Under the pieces are notes generated by a model. That model saw nothing but the letters and a program-made list of their open reading frames with translations, had not been told where the DNA came from and did not search any database. From Amaricoccus sp963737485 (GTDB lineage Bacteria > Pseudomonadota > Alphaproteobacteria > Rhodobacterales > Rhodobacteraceae), in the NCBI GenBank assembly GCA_963737485.1, contig CAVTSR010000018.1:321517-385516 (forward strand): DNA of 64,000 nt, read 5' to 3'. Position 1 is the first letter of the stretch. Each line of letters starts with the position of its first letter. The position numbers and the translations under genes were made by a program. This document shows, piece by piece, positions 26,737 to 36,870 of the stretch.

Positions 26737-27531
26737 ATGCGCAAGAAACCGACCGTCGCCGATCTGCGCGCCCTCAAGGGCCACGGCCAGCGGACCATGC
26801 TGCGGGTGACCACACTCGAGGAGGCCGCCGCCGCGGAGCAGGCGGGCATCGACATCGTGTCGCTGCCTGCCGAGCTCGTGACCCATCCCGAGTACCGCCG
26901 GGTGGCGCCGACGCTGTTTTCGATGACCGGTCTCACCCATCTCGAGGCGGGTACCCGCGACGATTATCTCCGGTGGGCCTGCGGCGCGATGAACGCCGGC
27001 GCCGACGCCGTCTACTGCTCGGGGAGCCTCGCGACCGTCGAGTATGTCGCCCGCGAGCACATCCCGGTGGTCGGTCATGTCGGACTCGTGCCGAGCCGCG
27101 CGACCTGGACCGGCGGCTTCCGCGCCGTGGGCAAGACCGCAAAGCAGGCCCTGGCGCTCTATGACGAGTGTGCCGCCTACGAGGCGGCCGGCGCCTTCGC
27201 GGTCGAGATCGAGGTAGTCCCCGTGGAAGTGGCCAGTGCGATCAGCGCGCGCCTGAAGCTGCTGCTCTGGTCGATGGGAGCCGGAGCCGGATGCGACGCG
27301 CAGTACCTCTTTGCCTGCGACGTCCTGGGTACCAACCGCGAGCAGATGCCACGCCACTCGAAGGTCTACCGCAACTTCGCTGCCGAGTTCGACCGGCTGC
27401 AGCAGGAGCGCGTGGCCGCCTTCCGCGAGTTCGTGACGGACGTGGAAACGGGTGCCTATCCCGAGGATCGACATTTGGTCCGAATGTCGGACGAAGAGCT
27501 GGAGGCGTTCCGGTCCGCCTTGCCGACCTGA
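26737..27531 (+). CDS. Ketopantoate hydroxymethyltransferase (PanB)-like protein
   Basis: This 264-residue TIM-barrel protein resembles 3-methyl-2-oxobutanoate hydroxymethyltransferase: TMLRVTTLEEAAAAEQAGID, VVGHVGLVPSRATWTGGFRA (compare the PanB HIGLTPQ motif) and FAVEIEVVPVEVASAIS. Usual PanB metal ligands are only partly recognisable, and no panC is near. As the last gene of the sugar-acid cluster it may catalyse a retro-aldol or C1 transfer on a branched keto-acid instead of pantothenate synthesis. It starts 12 bp after the MocD-like gene. Confidence 0.8.
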   Translation: MRKKPTVADLRALKGHGQRTMLRVTTLEEAAAAEQAGIDIVSLPAELVTHPEYRRVAPTLFSMTGLTHLEAGTRDDYLRWACGAMNAGADAVYCSGSLATVEYVAREHIPVVGHVGLVPSRATWTGGFRAVGKTAKQALALYDECAAYEAAGAFAVEIEVVPVEVASAISARLKLLLWSMGAGAGCDAQYLFACDVLGTNREQMPRHSKVYRNFAAEFDRLQQERVAAFREFVTDVETGAYPEDRHLVRMSDEELEAFRSALPT

Positions 27532-27986
27532 CGCGATTCCAGGGAACCGAGGAACCGAGGTCGGCTTTCGACTTCTCGCGCAAGGGCCGCGTCGCCTTGA
27601 TCCCGGCGCGGCGTGCGGCATTGGCGCCGCCTTCGCCGAGGCCTTTGCCCGGGTGCCTGGGCGCCTGGCATCGACGGTCGCCTAACCTCGAGGAGATCGA
27701 GCGGGTCCGGGGCTCGCTCCGACCCCCGGGGAGGACGAGCCCCTCAATGCCGGATGGCTCGGCGTCGTCGCTGCGCGAGTTCCCGATCGAACGCGGTCGG
27801 GTGACCATGCCCGCCATGGCCGAAGCCGGCCGGACCCCGGCGAGCCTCCCCGGCGGGTGCGCCCGCCGGCCGCAGCCGTGCTTGCTTATGAGTTCCTTAT
27901 ATCGGCGGTCGTCACGGTCTCTCGAATCCTTATGCGCCTCCTGCCAGATCCAGCCGCACCGGCTCAGGGCCGCAAAGGAGAGAGAC
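27532..27986 (+). other. Intergenic region upstream of the kdp operon
   Basis: This stretch is about 455 bp without a supported gene. A short CCGAGG direct repeat occurs at 27547-27561. An AT-richer segment at 27880-27925 is the most likely site for the kdp promoter. AAAGGAGAGAG at 27973-27983 is the ribosome site of the first small ORF. Confidence 0.4.
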
Positions 27987-28070
27987 ATGCTGGACCTCGT
28001 GATGGTTGCCCTCGGCGCCTGCAGCTTCGCGCTGCTCGGCGCTTATGCCGTGCTCTGCGCCCGGCTCTGA
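27987..28070 (+). CDS. Small membrane protein preceding kdpF
   Basis: A 27-codon ORF with a clear ribosome site (AAAGGAGAGAG) encodes one hydrophobic helix, VMVALGACSFALLGAYAVLC, flanked by MLD and ARL. Similar single-helix peptides are often found just upstream of kdpF in proteobacteria, usually unannotated. It is 13 bp before kdpF and on the same message. It could be an accessory subunit of KdpABC or a leader peptide; no function is known to me. Confidence 0.65.
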   Translation: MLDLVMVALGACSFALLGAYAVLCARL

Positions 28071-28083
28071 AGGAGCGACATAG

Positions 28084-28173
28084 ATGACCTTCGACTACCT
28101 GCTCGCCGCTGCGGTGATGGTCGGGCTGCTCGGCTATCTCGGCTACGCGCTCGTGCGCCCCGAGCGGTTCTGA
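28084..28173 (+). CDS. kdpF: K+-transporting ATPase subunit F
   Basis: This 29-residue single-helix peptide, MTFDYLLAAAVMVGLLGYLG followed by YALVRPERF, stabilises the KdpFABC complex. The C-terminal ALVRPERF matches the conserved ending of KdpF. It lies 10 bp before kdpA. Confidence 0.9.
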   Translation: MTFDYLLAAAVMVGLLGYLGYALVRPERF

Positions 28174-28183
28174 GGACCCGGCC

Positions 28184-29875
28184 ATGACCCTGATCGGCTG
28201 GACCCAGATCCTGCTCTTCTGCGCCATCATCGTCGCCCTCGCCCGGCCGCTCGGCGGGTGGATCACCCGCGTGCTCGAGGGCGAGGTCGTCGCCCTCGCC
28301 GCCATCGAGCGGCCCATCTGGCGCCTCACCGGCACCGATCCGGACGAGGAACAGTCCTGGCTCGGCTACGCCCTCGCGATGCTCGCCTTCAACCTCGCCG
28401 GTTTCCTCGCGCTTTACGCGCTGCAACGGCTCCAAGGCGGACTGCCGCTCAACCCGGCCGGCATGGCCGGGGTGCCGCCCGCGCTCGCCTTCAACACCGC
28501 CACCTCCTTCATGACCAACACCGACTGGCAGAACTACGGCGGCGAGACCACCATGAGCCAGCTCACCCAGATGGCCGGCCTGACGGTGCAGAACTTCGCC
28601 TCCGCCGCGACCGGTATCGCCGTCGCTATCGCCGTAATCCGCGGCTTCGCCCGCGCCTCGGCCCGCAGCGTCGGAAATTTCTGGGTCGATCTCACACGCA
28701 TCACGCTCTTCGTTCTGCTGCCGATCGCAGCGGTTCTGGCGCTCGTTCTGGTGGCGCAGGGCATTCCCCAGACCCTCGCCGGCGGCATCGACGCGACGAC
28801 GCTGGAGGGTGCGCGGCAGATGATCGCCACGGGCCCCGTCGCGAGCCAGGTGGCGATCAAGATGCTCGGCACCAACGGCGGCGGCTTCTTCAACGTCAAT
28901 GCGGCGCATCCGTTCGAGAACCCGACCGCGGTCGCGAACTTCCTGCAGATGCTCGCGATCTTCGCGCTCGGCGCGGCGCTCACCAACGTCTTCGGCCGGA
29001 TGGTCGGCAACGAGCGCCAAGGCTGGGCCATCCTCGCCGCGATGGGACTGCTGTTTCTCGGCGGCGTGACGGTCGCCTACTGGGCCGAAGCCGCGGGCAA
29101 CCCGCTCGTCCATGCGCTCGGGATCGACGGCGGCAACATGGAGGGCAAGGAGGTCCGCTTCGGCATCGCGATGTCGGCGCTCTTCGCGGTCATCACCACG
29201 GCGGCGTCCTGCGGCGCGGTCAACGCCATGCACGACAGCTTCACCGCGCTCGGGGGCATGATCCCGCTCATCAACATGCAGCTTGGCGAGATCATCGTCG
29301 GCGGCGTCGGCGCCGGGCTCTACGGCATGCTGATCTTCGTGCTGGTGGCGATCTTCATCGCCGGGCTGATGGTCGGGCGCACCCCCGAATACGCCGGCAA
29401 GAAGATCGAGGCCCGCGAGGTCAAGATGGCGATGCTCGCGATCCTGTCGCTGCCGCTGACCATGCTCGGCTTCACCGCCGTGGCCGTCGTGCTGCCGGAT
29501 GCGGTGGCCTCGATCGCCAACCCCGGCCCGCACGGCTTCTCCGAGATCCTCTACGCCTACACCTCGGCCGCCGCCAACAATGGCTCGGCCTTTGGCGGGC
29601 TGACCGGCAACACCGACTGGTACAACCTGACCCTCGGGGTAGCGATGCTGATGGGGCGCTTCCTCGTCATCATCCCCGCGCTCGCCATTGCCGGCTCGCT
29701 CGCCGCGAAGAAGACAGTTCCGGCCTCGACCGGCACCCTGCCGACCGATGGCGGGCTCTTCGTCGGGCTGCTGGTCGGCGTCATCCTGATCGTCGGCGGC
29801 CTCACCTTCTTCCCGACCCTCGCCCTCGGCCCGATCGTCGAGCATCTGGCGATGACCGCCGGCCAGACCTTCTGA
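28184..29875 (+). CDS. kdpA: Potassium-transporting ATPase K+-channel subunit A
   Basis: This 563-residue polytopic membrane subunit forms the K+ selectivity pathway, related to Trk/Ktr channels. Selectivity-filter-like loops are visible at NTATSFMTNTDWQNYGGE, MLGTNGGGFFNVNAAHPFEN, TTAASCGAVNAMHDSF and TSAAANNGSAFGGLTGNTDW. Length and order are normal and the frame is intact. It works with KdpB as the energy-coupling ATPase. Confidence 0.97.
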   Translation: MTLIGWTQILLFCAIIVALARPLGGWITRVLEGEVVALAAIERPIWRLTGTDPDEEQSWLGYALAMLAFNLAGFLALYALQRLQGGLPLNPAGMAGVPPALAFNTATSFMTNTDWQNYGGETTMSQLTQMAGLTVQNFASAATGIAVAIAVIRGFARASARSVGNFWVDLTRITLFVLLPIAAVLALVLVAQGIPQTLAGGIDATTLEGARQMIATGPVASQVAIKMLGTNGGGFFNVNAAHPFENPTAVANFLQMLAIFALGAALTNVFGRMVGNERQGWAILAAMGLLFLGGVTVAYWAEAAGNPLVHALGIDGGNMEGKEVRFGIAMSALFAVITTAASCGAVNAMHDSFTALGGMIPLINMQLGEIIVGGVGAGLYGMLIFVLVAIFIAGLMVGRTPEYAGKKIEAREVKMAMLAILSLPLTMLGFTAVAVVLPDAVASIANPGPHGFSEILYAYTSAAANNGSAFGGLTGNTDWYNLTLGVAMLMGRFLVIIPALAIAGSLAAKKTVPASTGTLPTDGGLFVGLLVGVILIVGGLTFFPTLALGPIVEHLAMTAGQTF

Positions 29876-29887
29876 ATTTCAGGACCC

Positions 29888-31985
29888 ATGACAATGGCCA
29901 GAACCGCCACCGCCCTCCTCGCGCCGGATATCGTCGTTCCGGCGCTTGGCTCGGCCTTCGTCAAGCTCGACCCGCGTACGCTCTTCCGCAACCCGGTAAT
30001 GTTCGTCGTGGAGGTCGTCGCGATCCTCACCACGACCCTCTTTCTTCGCGATCTTGCGACCGGCGCCGGAGGGATCGGCTTCTCCTTCCAGATCGTCCTC
30101 TGGCTCTGGTTCACCCTGCTCTTCGCCAACTTCGCCGAAGCCGTGGCCGAGGGGCGTGGCAAGGCGCAGGCGGCGAGCCTGAAGGCGACCCGCACCGACA
30201 TCGTCGCCAAGCGCCTCAATGACCCGGCGCGCCGCGACAGCGTCGAGGCCGTCCCCGCGCTCAGCCTCGCCCCCGGCGACGTAGTGATCGTCGAGGCGGG
30301 CGACCTGATCCCTTCGGACGGCGAGGTGATCGAGGGCGTCGCCTCGGTCAACGAGGCGGCGATCACCGGCGAGTCCGCACCGGTCATCCGCGAATCCGGC
30401 GGCGATCGCTCCGCCGTGACCGGGGGCACCCAGGTCCTGTCCGACTGGATCGTCGTGCGGATCACCGCCGCTCAGGGCTCGACCTTCCTCGACCGGATGA
30501 TCGGCCTGATCGAAGGCGCGCAGCGGCAGAAGACGCCCAACGAGATTGCGCTGAGCATCCTGCTCGTCGGGCTCAGCATCGTCTTCGTCTTCGCCGTGGC
30601 CTCGATCCCGAGCTTCGCGGCCTATGCCGGCGGTGCGATCGGGGTGATCTCGCTCGTCGCGCTGTTCGTCACGCTGATCCCGACGACGATCGGGGCGCTG
30701 CTGTCGGCCATCGGCATCGCCGGCATGGACCGGCTGGTGCGCTTCAACGTCCTCGCCATGTCGGGGCGCGCCGTCGAGGCGGCGGGCGACGTCGATACCC
30801 TGCTGCTCGACAAGACCGGCACCATCACCCTCGGCAACCGCCAGGCGACCGAGTTCCTGCCGGTCAGCGGCGTCACCGAGCGCGAGCTCGCCGAGGCGGC
30901 GCAGCTCGCCTCGCTCGCCGACGAGACCCCGGAGGGCCGCTCGGTCGTCGTGCTCGCCAAGGAGAAGTTCGGCCTGCGCGAGCATGACATGGCGGCGCTC
31001 GGCGCGCGCTTCGTGCCCTTCACCGCCCAGACGCGGATGAGCGGCGTCGACGTCGGCGGCTCGTCAATCCGCAAGGGCGCGGTCGACGCGGTGCTCGCCC
31101 ATGTCGGCAGCCCGGTCACCCGGCGCGCAGTCGGCGCTTCGGCTGTCTCGCAGCCCATGCTCGCGGCCCCGGTGCGCGAGGTCCAGGCCATCGCCGAGCG
31201 CGTCGGCAAGGCCGGCGGCACCCCGCTGGCCGTGGCGAAGGACGGGCACCTGCTCGGCGTCCTGCACCTCAAGGACATCGTCAAGGGCGGCATCCGCGAG
31301 CGCTTCGCCGAGCTGCGCCGCATGGGAATCCGCACGGTGATGATCACCGGCGACAACCCGATGACCGCCGCCGCCATCGCCGCCGAGGCCGGCGTCGACG
31401 ACTTCCTCGCCGAGGCGACGCCCGAGATGAAGCTCAAGCTGATCCGCGACGAACAGGCGAAGGGCAAGCTCGTCGCCATGTGCGGCGACGGCACCAACGA
31501 CGCTCCGGCACTCGCCCAGGCCGACGTCGGCGTCGCGATGAACACCGGCACGGTCGCCGCGCGCGAGGCCGGCAACATGGTCGATCTCGACAGCGATCCG
31601 ACCAAGCTCATCGAGATCGTGGAGATCGGCAAGCAGCTGCTGATGACCCGCGGCGCGCTCACCACCTTCTCGATCGCCAACGACGTGGCGAAGTATTTCG
31701 CCATCATCCCGGCGATGTTCGTCGCAATCTACCCGCAGCTCGGAGCGCTCAACGTCATGGGTCTCGGCGACCCCCGAGAGCGCCATCCTGTCGGCGATCA
31801 TCTTCAACGCGCTGGTCATCATCGCGCTGATCCCGCTGGCGCTGCGCGGCGTCGCCTACCGAGCGATGGGCGCCGGCGCGCTGCTCCGCCGCAACCTCGC
31901 GGTCTACGGGCTCGGCGGCCTCGTCGTGCCCTTCGTCGGCATCAAGCTCATCGACCTCGCGATCACCGCGATCGGTCTCGCATAA
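29888..31985 (+). CDS. kdpB: Potassium-transporting ATPase ATP-binding subunit B (one frameshift)
   Basis: This P-type ATPase subunit has the phosphorylation motif LLLDKTGTITLGN, the actuator motif NEAAITGESAPV, and the hinge MCGDGTNDAPALAQADVGVA. The frame breaks in a CCCCC run at 31771-31775; the correct reading resumes with PESAILSAIIFNALVIIAL and ends at ITAIGLA (stop 31983-31985), giving about 698 residues. Without correction the frame continues to 32551 as nonsense over kdpC. Confidence 0.95.
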
Positions 31986-31997
31986 GGATCCTCGCCC

Positions 31998-32570
31998 ATG
32001 CTGCGGCACATCCGTCCCGCCCTCGTCATGATCCTCCTGATGACCGGCGTCACCGGCCTGCTTTACCCGCTCGCGGTGACCGGTCTCGCCCAGGCCTTCT
32101 TCCCATCTCAGGCGAACGGCAGCCTGATCGAGCGCGACGGTCGGGTCATCGGCTCGGCCCTGATCGGCCAGAACTTCGCCAGCGACCGCTACTTCCACGG
32201 ACGCCCCTCGGCGACTGCGCCCGAGCCATACAACGCCGCCGCCTCGTCCGGCTCGAACCTCGGCCCGACCAACGCCGCTCTGATCGTGCGGATTCGCGCC
32301 GAAGCGGCCGCCCTCAAGGCCGAGAACCCGTCCGCCGCCGTGCCGATCGACCTCGTCACCACCTCCGCCTCCGGCCTCGATCCGCACATCTCTCCCGAGG
32401 CCGCCGCCTTCCAGACGCCGCGCGTCGCCGCCGCCCGCGGCGTGCCCGCGGAAGCGGTCGCCGCCCTCGTCGCGGCCCACACCGAAGGCCGGACGCTCGG
32501 CCTCTTCGGCGAACCTCGGGTCAATGTCCTCGCCCTCAACCTCGCGCTTGACGCCGCAACGACCCCCTGA
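31998..32570 (+). CDS. kdpC: Potassium-transporting ATPase subunit C
   Basis: This 190-residue subunit has one N-terminal membrane helix (PALVMILLMTGVTGLLYPLA) and a periplasmic domain with RDGRVIGSALIGQNF, YFHGRPSA, SGSNLGPTN, and SASGLDPHISPEAA. It assembles the A and B subunits. The frame is intact and follows kdpB by 12 bp. Confidence 0.97.
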   Translation: MLRHIRPALVMILLMTGVTGLLYPLAVTGLAQAFFPSQANGSLIERDGRVIGSALIGQNFASDRYFHGRPSATAPEPYNAAASSGSNLGPTNAALIVRIRAEAAALKAENPSAAVPIDLVTTSASGLDPHISPEAAAFQTPRVAAARGVPAEAVAALVAAHTEGRTLGLFGEPRVNVLALNLALDAATTP

Positions 32571-32594
32571 GCACCATGGGCAAGGGATGACAGC

Positions 32595-35314
32595 ATGGCC
32601 GACGATCGCCGAGACCCCGAGACGCGCCCCTCGCCCGACGCCCTGCTCGACGAAGCCGTCCGCGAGACCCGCGGGCGGCTGAAGATCTTCCTCGGCGCCG
32701 CCCCCGGCGTCGGCAAGACCTGGGAGATGCTGACCTCCGGCCAGGCGCTGCGGCGCGACGGCGTCGACGTGGTGATCGGCGTCGTCGAGACCCACGGCCG
32801 CGCCGAGACCGCGGCGCTCGTCCGCGGCTTCGAGGTCATCCCGCGGCGCCGGATCGCCTACCGCGGGCGATCGCTGGAGGAGATGGACCTCGACGCGATC
32901 CTGGCCCGCCGCCCCGCGCTGGCGCTCGTCGACGAGCTCGCCCACTACCAACGCCCCGGGCAGCCGTCACCCGAAGCGCTATCTCGATGTCGAGGAGCTG
33001 CTTGCCGCCGGCATCGACGTCTACACGACGATGAACATCCAGCACATCGAGAGCCTGAACGACGTGGTGGCCCGCATCACCCGCATCCGGGTGCGCGAGA
33101 CCGTGCCCGACTCGATCCTCGAGCGCGCCGACGACATCGAGGTGATCGACATCACGCCGGACGACCTGATCCGCCGCCTCAAGGACGGCAAGGTCTACGT
33201 CCCGCGCACCGCCGACCGCGCGCTCGCCCATTACTTCTCCCCCGGCAACCTCACCGCGCTGCGCGAACTCGCGCTGCGCGCCGCCGCCCAGCGGGTCGAC
33301 GCCCAGCTCCTCACCCACATGCAGGCGAACGCCATCGCCGGCCCCTGGGCCGCCGGCGAGCGCGTCATCGTCTGCGTCAGCGAGGACCCCCGCGCCGCCG
33401 GCCTCGTCCGCTACGCCAAGCGCCTCGCCGACCAGCTTCATGCGCCCTGGACGGCCGTCACCATCGAGACATCGCGCAGCGCCGAGCTCAGCGAGGAACA
33501 GCGCGACCGCATCGCCGACACCTTGCGCCTCGCCGAGCGCCTCGGCGGCGAGGCCGCCACCCTGCCGGGCGGCGGGCACACCATCGCCGAGGACCTGCTC
33601 GCCTTCGGCCGGGCCCAGAACGCCACCCAGATCGTCATCGGCAAGTCCAGCCGCTCGCGCTGGTTCGAGATTCTGCACGGTTCGGTCGTGCATGACCTGC
33701 TGCGCCTGTCCGGCGGGATCAGCGTCCAGGTCATCGCCGGCGAGGAAGCCGCCGAGCCGATCCCCAGGAAGACCGTCCGCACCCGCGCTGTCGTCCGCCG
33801 ATTCGACTGGCTCCCCTACGCCATCGCGCTGCTCGCCGTCCTTGCCACGCTCGCCATCGCCCAGCTCATCGAGCCGCTCGTCGGCGTCGAGTTCGCTCGA
33901 CCTCGCCTTCCTGACCGCGGTGGTGGCGATCGCGGTGCGCTTCGGCCTCGGGCCGTCGCTCTTCGCGGTGGTCGCCGGGTCGCTCTGCTACAATTACTTC
34001 TTCCTGCCGCCGACCTACACGCTGACGATCGCCAACCCGACGAACCTCGCGGCCTTCCTCTTCTTCACCGTCGTCGCCGTGCTCGTCTCCAACCTCGCCG
34101 CTCAGGTGCGCCTCCAGGCGGTGACCGCCCAGCGCCGCGCGCGCACCACCGAGGACCTCTACGCCTTCAGCCGCAAGCTCGCGGGCGCCACCAAGCTCGA
34201 CGACGTGCTCTGGGCGACCGCCTACCAGATGGCCTCGCAGCTCGGCGTGCAGGTGGTCCTGCTGCTGCCCGACGCCGACGGCGCGATCTCGGTCCACGCC
34301 GGCTACCCGCCCGAGGACACGCTGGAGCCCGCCGACATCGCCGCCGCCCGCTGGACCTACGAGAACAACCGCCCCGCCGGCCGCGGCGCCGACACCCTGC
34401 CGGGCGCCCGCCGCCTGTTCATGCCGCTGCGCACCGCCGGCGGCGCCATCGGCGTCGTCGGCCTCGACACCGAACGACCGGGGCCGCTGCTCACCCCCGA
34501 GCAGCGCCGCCTGTTCGACGCATTGTCCGACCAGGCGGCGGTCGCCATCGAGCGCGTCAACCTCGTCGCCGACGTCGAGACCGCCCTGCGCGCCGCCGAG
34601 GCCGACCGCCTGCGCCAGGCGCTGCTCACCTCGATCTCCCACGACCTGCGCACGCCGCTCGCCGCCATCGTCGGATCGGCCGGAACGCTGCGCGACTTCG
34701 CCGCCGACCTGACCGAGGCGAGCCGCGCCGAACTCGCCGGCACCATCCTCGACGAGTCCGAGCGGCTGAACCGCTTCATCGCCAACCTGCTCGACATGAC
34801 GCGCCTCGAGTTCGGGCGCGGTCGCGCCGAATCATGCGCCGCACGACCTCGGCGAGATCGTCGGCAGCGCCCTGCAGCGCGCCAGCCAGGTGCTTTCGGG
34901 CCACCGCACCCAAGTCGACCTGGCGCCCGACCTGCCGATGGTCGAGGTCGACCCGGTGCTGATGGAGCAGGTCCTGTTCAACCTGCTCGACAACGCCGCA
35001 AAGTATGCCCCCGAGGACACCATCATCCGCATCCGCGGCCGCCGACAAGGCCGGCGGCCTGGTGGTGGAGATCGAGGACGAGGGCGAAGGCATCCCGCCC
35101 GACGACGTCGAGCACATCTTCGAGAAATTCCACCGGGCGCAGAAGGGCGACCGGGTCCGCGCCGGCACCGGCCTCGGCCTCGCGATCTGCCGCGGCTTTG
35201 TCGAGGCGATGGGCGGCACCATCGTCGCCGCCAACCGGACGGACCGGCCCGGCGCAGTCTTCACCATCACGCTTGCCGGCGGCCGCATCGCTTTCCGAGG
35301 GCCACGCTGCATGA
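32595..35314 (+). CDS. kdpD: Osmosensitive K+ channel sensor histidine kinase (five frameshifts)
   Basis: KdpD senses K+ limitation and turgor and phosphorylates KdpE. The N-terminal domain has Walker A GAAPGVGKTWEML; then come a Usp-like domain, four membrane helices with CYNYFFLPPTYTLTIANPTN, a GAF domain, HisKA (SHDLRTPLAAIVGSA) and HATPase (NLLDNAAKYAP, GTGLGLAICRGF). One-base insertions are inferred near 32946, 33892, 34811, 35037 and 35274; the second and third are GAGTTCG for GAGTCG, and the last is confirmed by the second copy at the right end, which reads ACGCTGCCGGC where this one reads ACGCTTGCCGGC. The corrected stop overlaps the kdpE ATG. Confidence 0.93.
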
Positions 35315-36024
35315 CCGCCGCCCCGGTCCGCATCCTCGTCGTCGACGACGAGCCGCCGATTCGTCGCCTGCTGCGCACCGGTCTCGGCTCCCAGGGCTAC
35401 GACATCGCCGAGGCCGCCGACGGTCGCGCCGCCGAAGCCGCCATCGCCAGCGAACCCCGACCTCGTCCTGCTCGATCTCGGCCTGCCGGACATCTCCGGC
35501 CACGCCCTTCTCGCGCGGCTGGCGCGCCGCGGGACGGGAAACGCCGGTCATCATCCTTTCCAGCCGCACCGACGAAGCCGGCATCGTCGAGGCGCTGGAA
35601 CTCGGCGCCGACGACTACGTCACCAAGCCGTTCGGCATGAAGGAACTCGTCGCCCGCATCCGCACCGCGCTGCGCCACCGGCTGCAGGAACACGGCGAGC
35701 CGCCCGTGTTCCGTTCCGGCGACCTCACCGTTGACCTCGTGCATCGGATCGTGCGGCTCGGCGACGCGCAGGTGGACCTGACGCCGCGCGAGTACGAGGT
35801 GCTCCGGGTCCTTGTCCAGCACGCCGGCAAGGTCCTGACCCATCAACTTTCTGATCCGCCAGGTCTGGGGTGGGGCCATGGACGTCCAGAACCTGCGCGT
35901 CGTGATCCGCCAGCTTCGCCAGAAGCTCGAGCCTGACCCGGGCAGGCCCCGACACATTCTTACCGAAACCGGCGTCGGCTACCGCCTCCAGATCTGGAGC
36001 GATCCAGCTCAACCGGAGAGCTGA
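35311..36024 (+). CDS. kdpE: KDP operon response regulator (three frameshifts)
   Basis: This OmpR-type activator of kdp has about 236 residues. The receiver domain has ILVVDDEPPIRRLL, the phospho-acceptor in PDLVLLDLGLPD and TKPFGMKEL; the winged helix has VDLTPREYEVLRVLVQHAGK and ends HILTETGVGYRLQ. Shifts occur near 35456 (CCCC), 35513 and 35846; the diverged copy at the right end supplies in-frame sequence across the first two sites. ATGA overlap with kdpD. Confidence 0.94.
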
Positions 36025-36044
36025 CCTCGGCCTTTCGGCCGAGG
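36025..36044 (+). terminator. Hairpin after kdpE
   Basis: CCTCGGCC (36025-36032) and GGCCGAGG (36037-36044) form a perfect 8-bp stem with loop TTTC, immediately after the kdpE stop. The following CCTTCAGG is a poor T-tract, so termination efficiency is uncertain. Confidence 0.65.
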
Positions 36045-36049
36045 CCTTC

Positions 36050-36700
36050 AGGCGCCGAGCCTCCTCGTCGTCGACGAGGCCCACAAGATTGAGCTGCAGT
36101 CTTCTGCCTTCGCTGCAGCGGCTTGCCCGAAGTCGTCCCGAAGCTGCTTCTGCTCTCGGCCACCCCGGCCATCGGCCACGAGGCGGCGATGCTGGGTCCG
36201 CTGGGCTCCTCGATCCCGCGGGAGGGGAGGGCGAGTCGGAGGAGCGCTTCGCCGAGTATGCGCGCCGCAGCCAGGAGTACGGCCGACTCACGCTGGGCCT
36301 GCGGCCCGACGCCAGCGCCTTCGTACTGAATCACCGGGTCGGCGGCGCCCTGGCCTGTTTCCTGAAGACCCTGAGGTCGCACAATCGAGCGGAACGCTTC
36401 CAGGAGGCGGAAACGCCGGAGGATCGCGGCGAGACCTGCGCTCATCTGCGCCAGCAACTCGCCGACACTTGCGGCATTCACCAAGGGCTCATCCGAAGCC
36501 GCGGTGCGGATCTCGGGGGCGGGAGTTCCAGCTTAAGGGTCGAGGAAGCTGACGATCCGACTCTGCAATCCGCGCTGCTGGCGCTTGAGAACTGGCTGGC
36601 CCAGGCGGCGCTGATCGCCAAATCCCGCCGCTGGAGGGGGAGACCGTATGCCGGATACCAATCTGCGCCGTCTCTCGGAGCGGACTTCCGGATTGAGATC
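36050..36700 (+). pseudogene. Relic of a SNF2/superfamily-2 helicase
   Basis: Fragments in shifting frames carry helicase motif II (SLLVVDEAHK, DEAH) at about 36060, then PKLLLLSATPAIGHEAAM (motif III, SAT) and a later GLRPDASAFVLNHRVGGA and GETCAHLRQQLADT region. The N-terminal motif I part and the C-terminal helicase half are missing, and several frame changes occur within 600 bp. It is probably the internal remnant of a large SNF2-type ATPase such as those in phage-defence or DNA-modification clusters, but the fragment is too short to assign a family. Confidence 0.5.
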
Positions 36701-36870
36701 CAATCGCCAAACCGCTACGCGCCCTACTCAACCGCGGGCTTGCCGCGCGCGCCAATAGGGCGTCGGGGTCGCCCACTCAATGTCCGCACCGAGCATGCCA
36801 ATTCCCCGAGACGGAGCTCTCTTGCTCAAGGTCAAGGCGCGGTCGGCGGCAAGAAGGCAATCGTGCGAAC

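Noticed and set aside
25714..27621. A 635-codon antisense frame over the desaturase and PanB-like genes
   Set aside because: Composition is His/Arg/Gly-rich with no recognisable motif, typical of antisense frames in GC-rich DNA; the plus-strand genes have catalytic motifs.
28043..29845. A 600-codon antisense frame over kdpA
   Set aside because: Highly charged, repeat-free composition without homology; kdpA on the other strand is complete and well conserved.
32595..36024. Programmed frameshifting in kdpD and kdpE
   Set aside because: Eight shifts in two genes, without slippery heptamers or downstream structures, and the second copy reads in frame at several of the same points; sequencing error explains this better.
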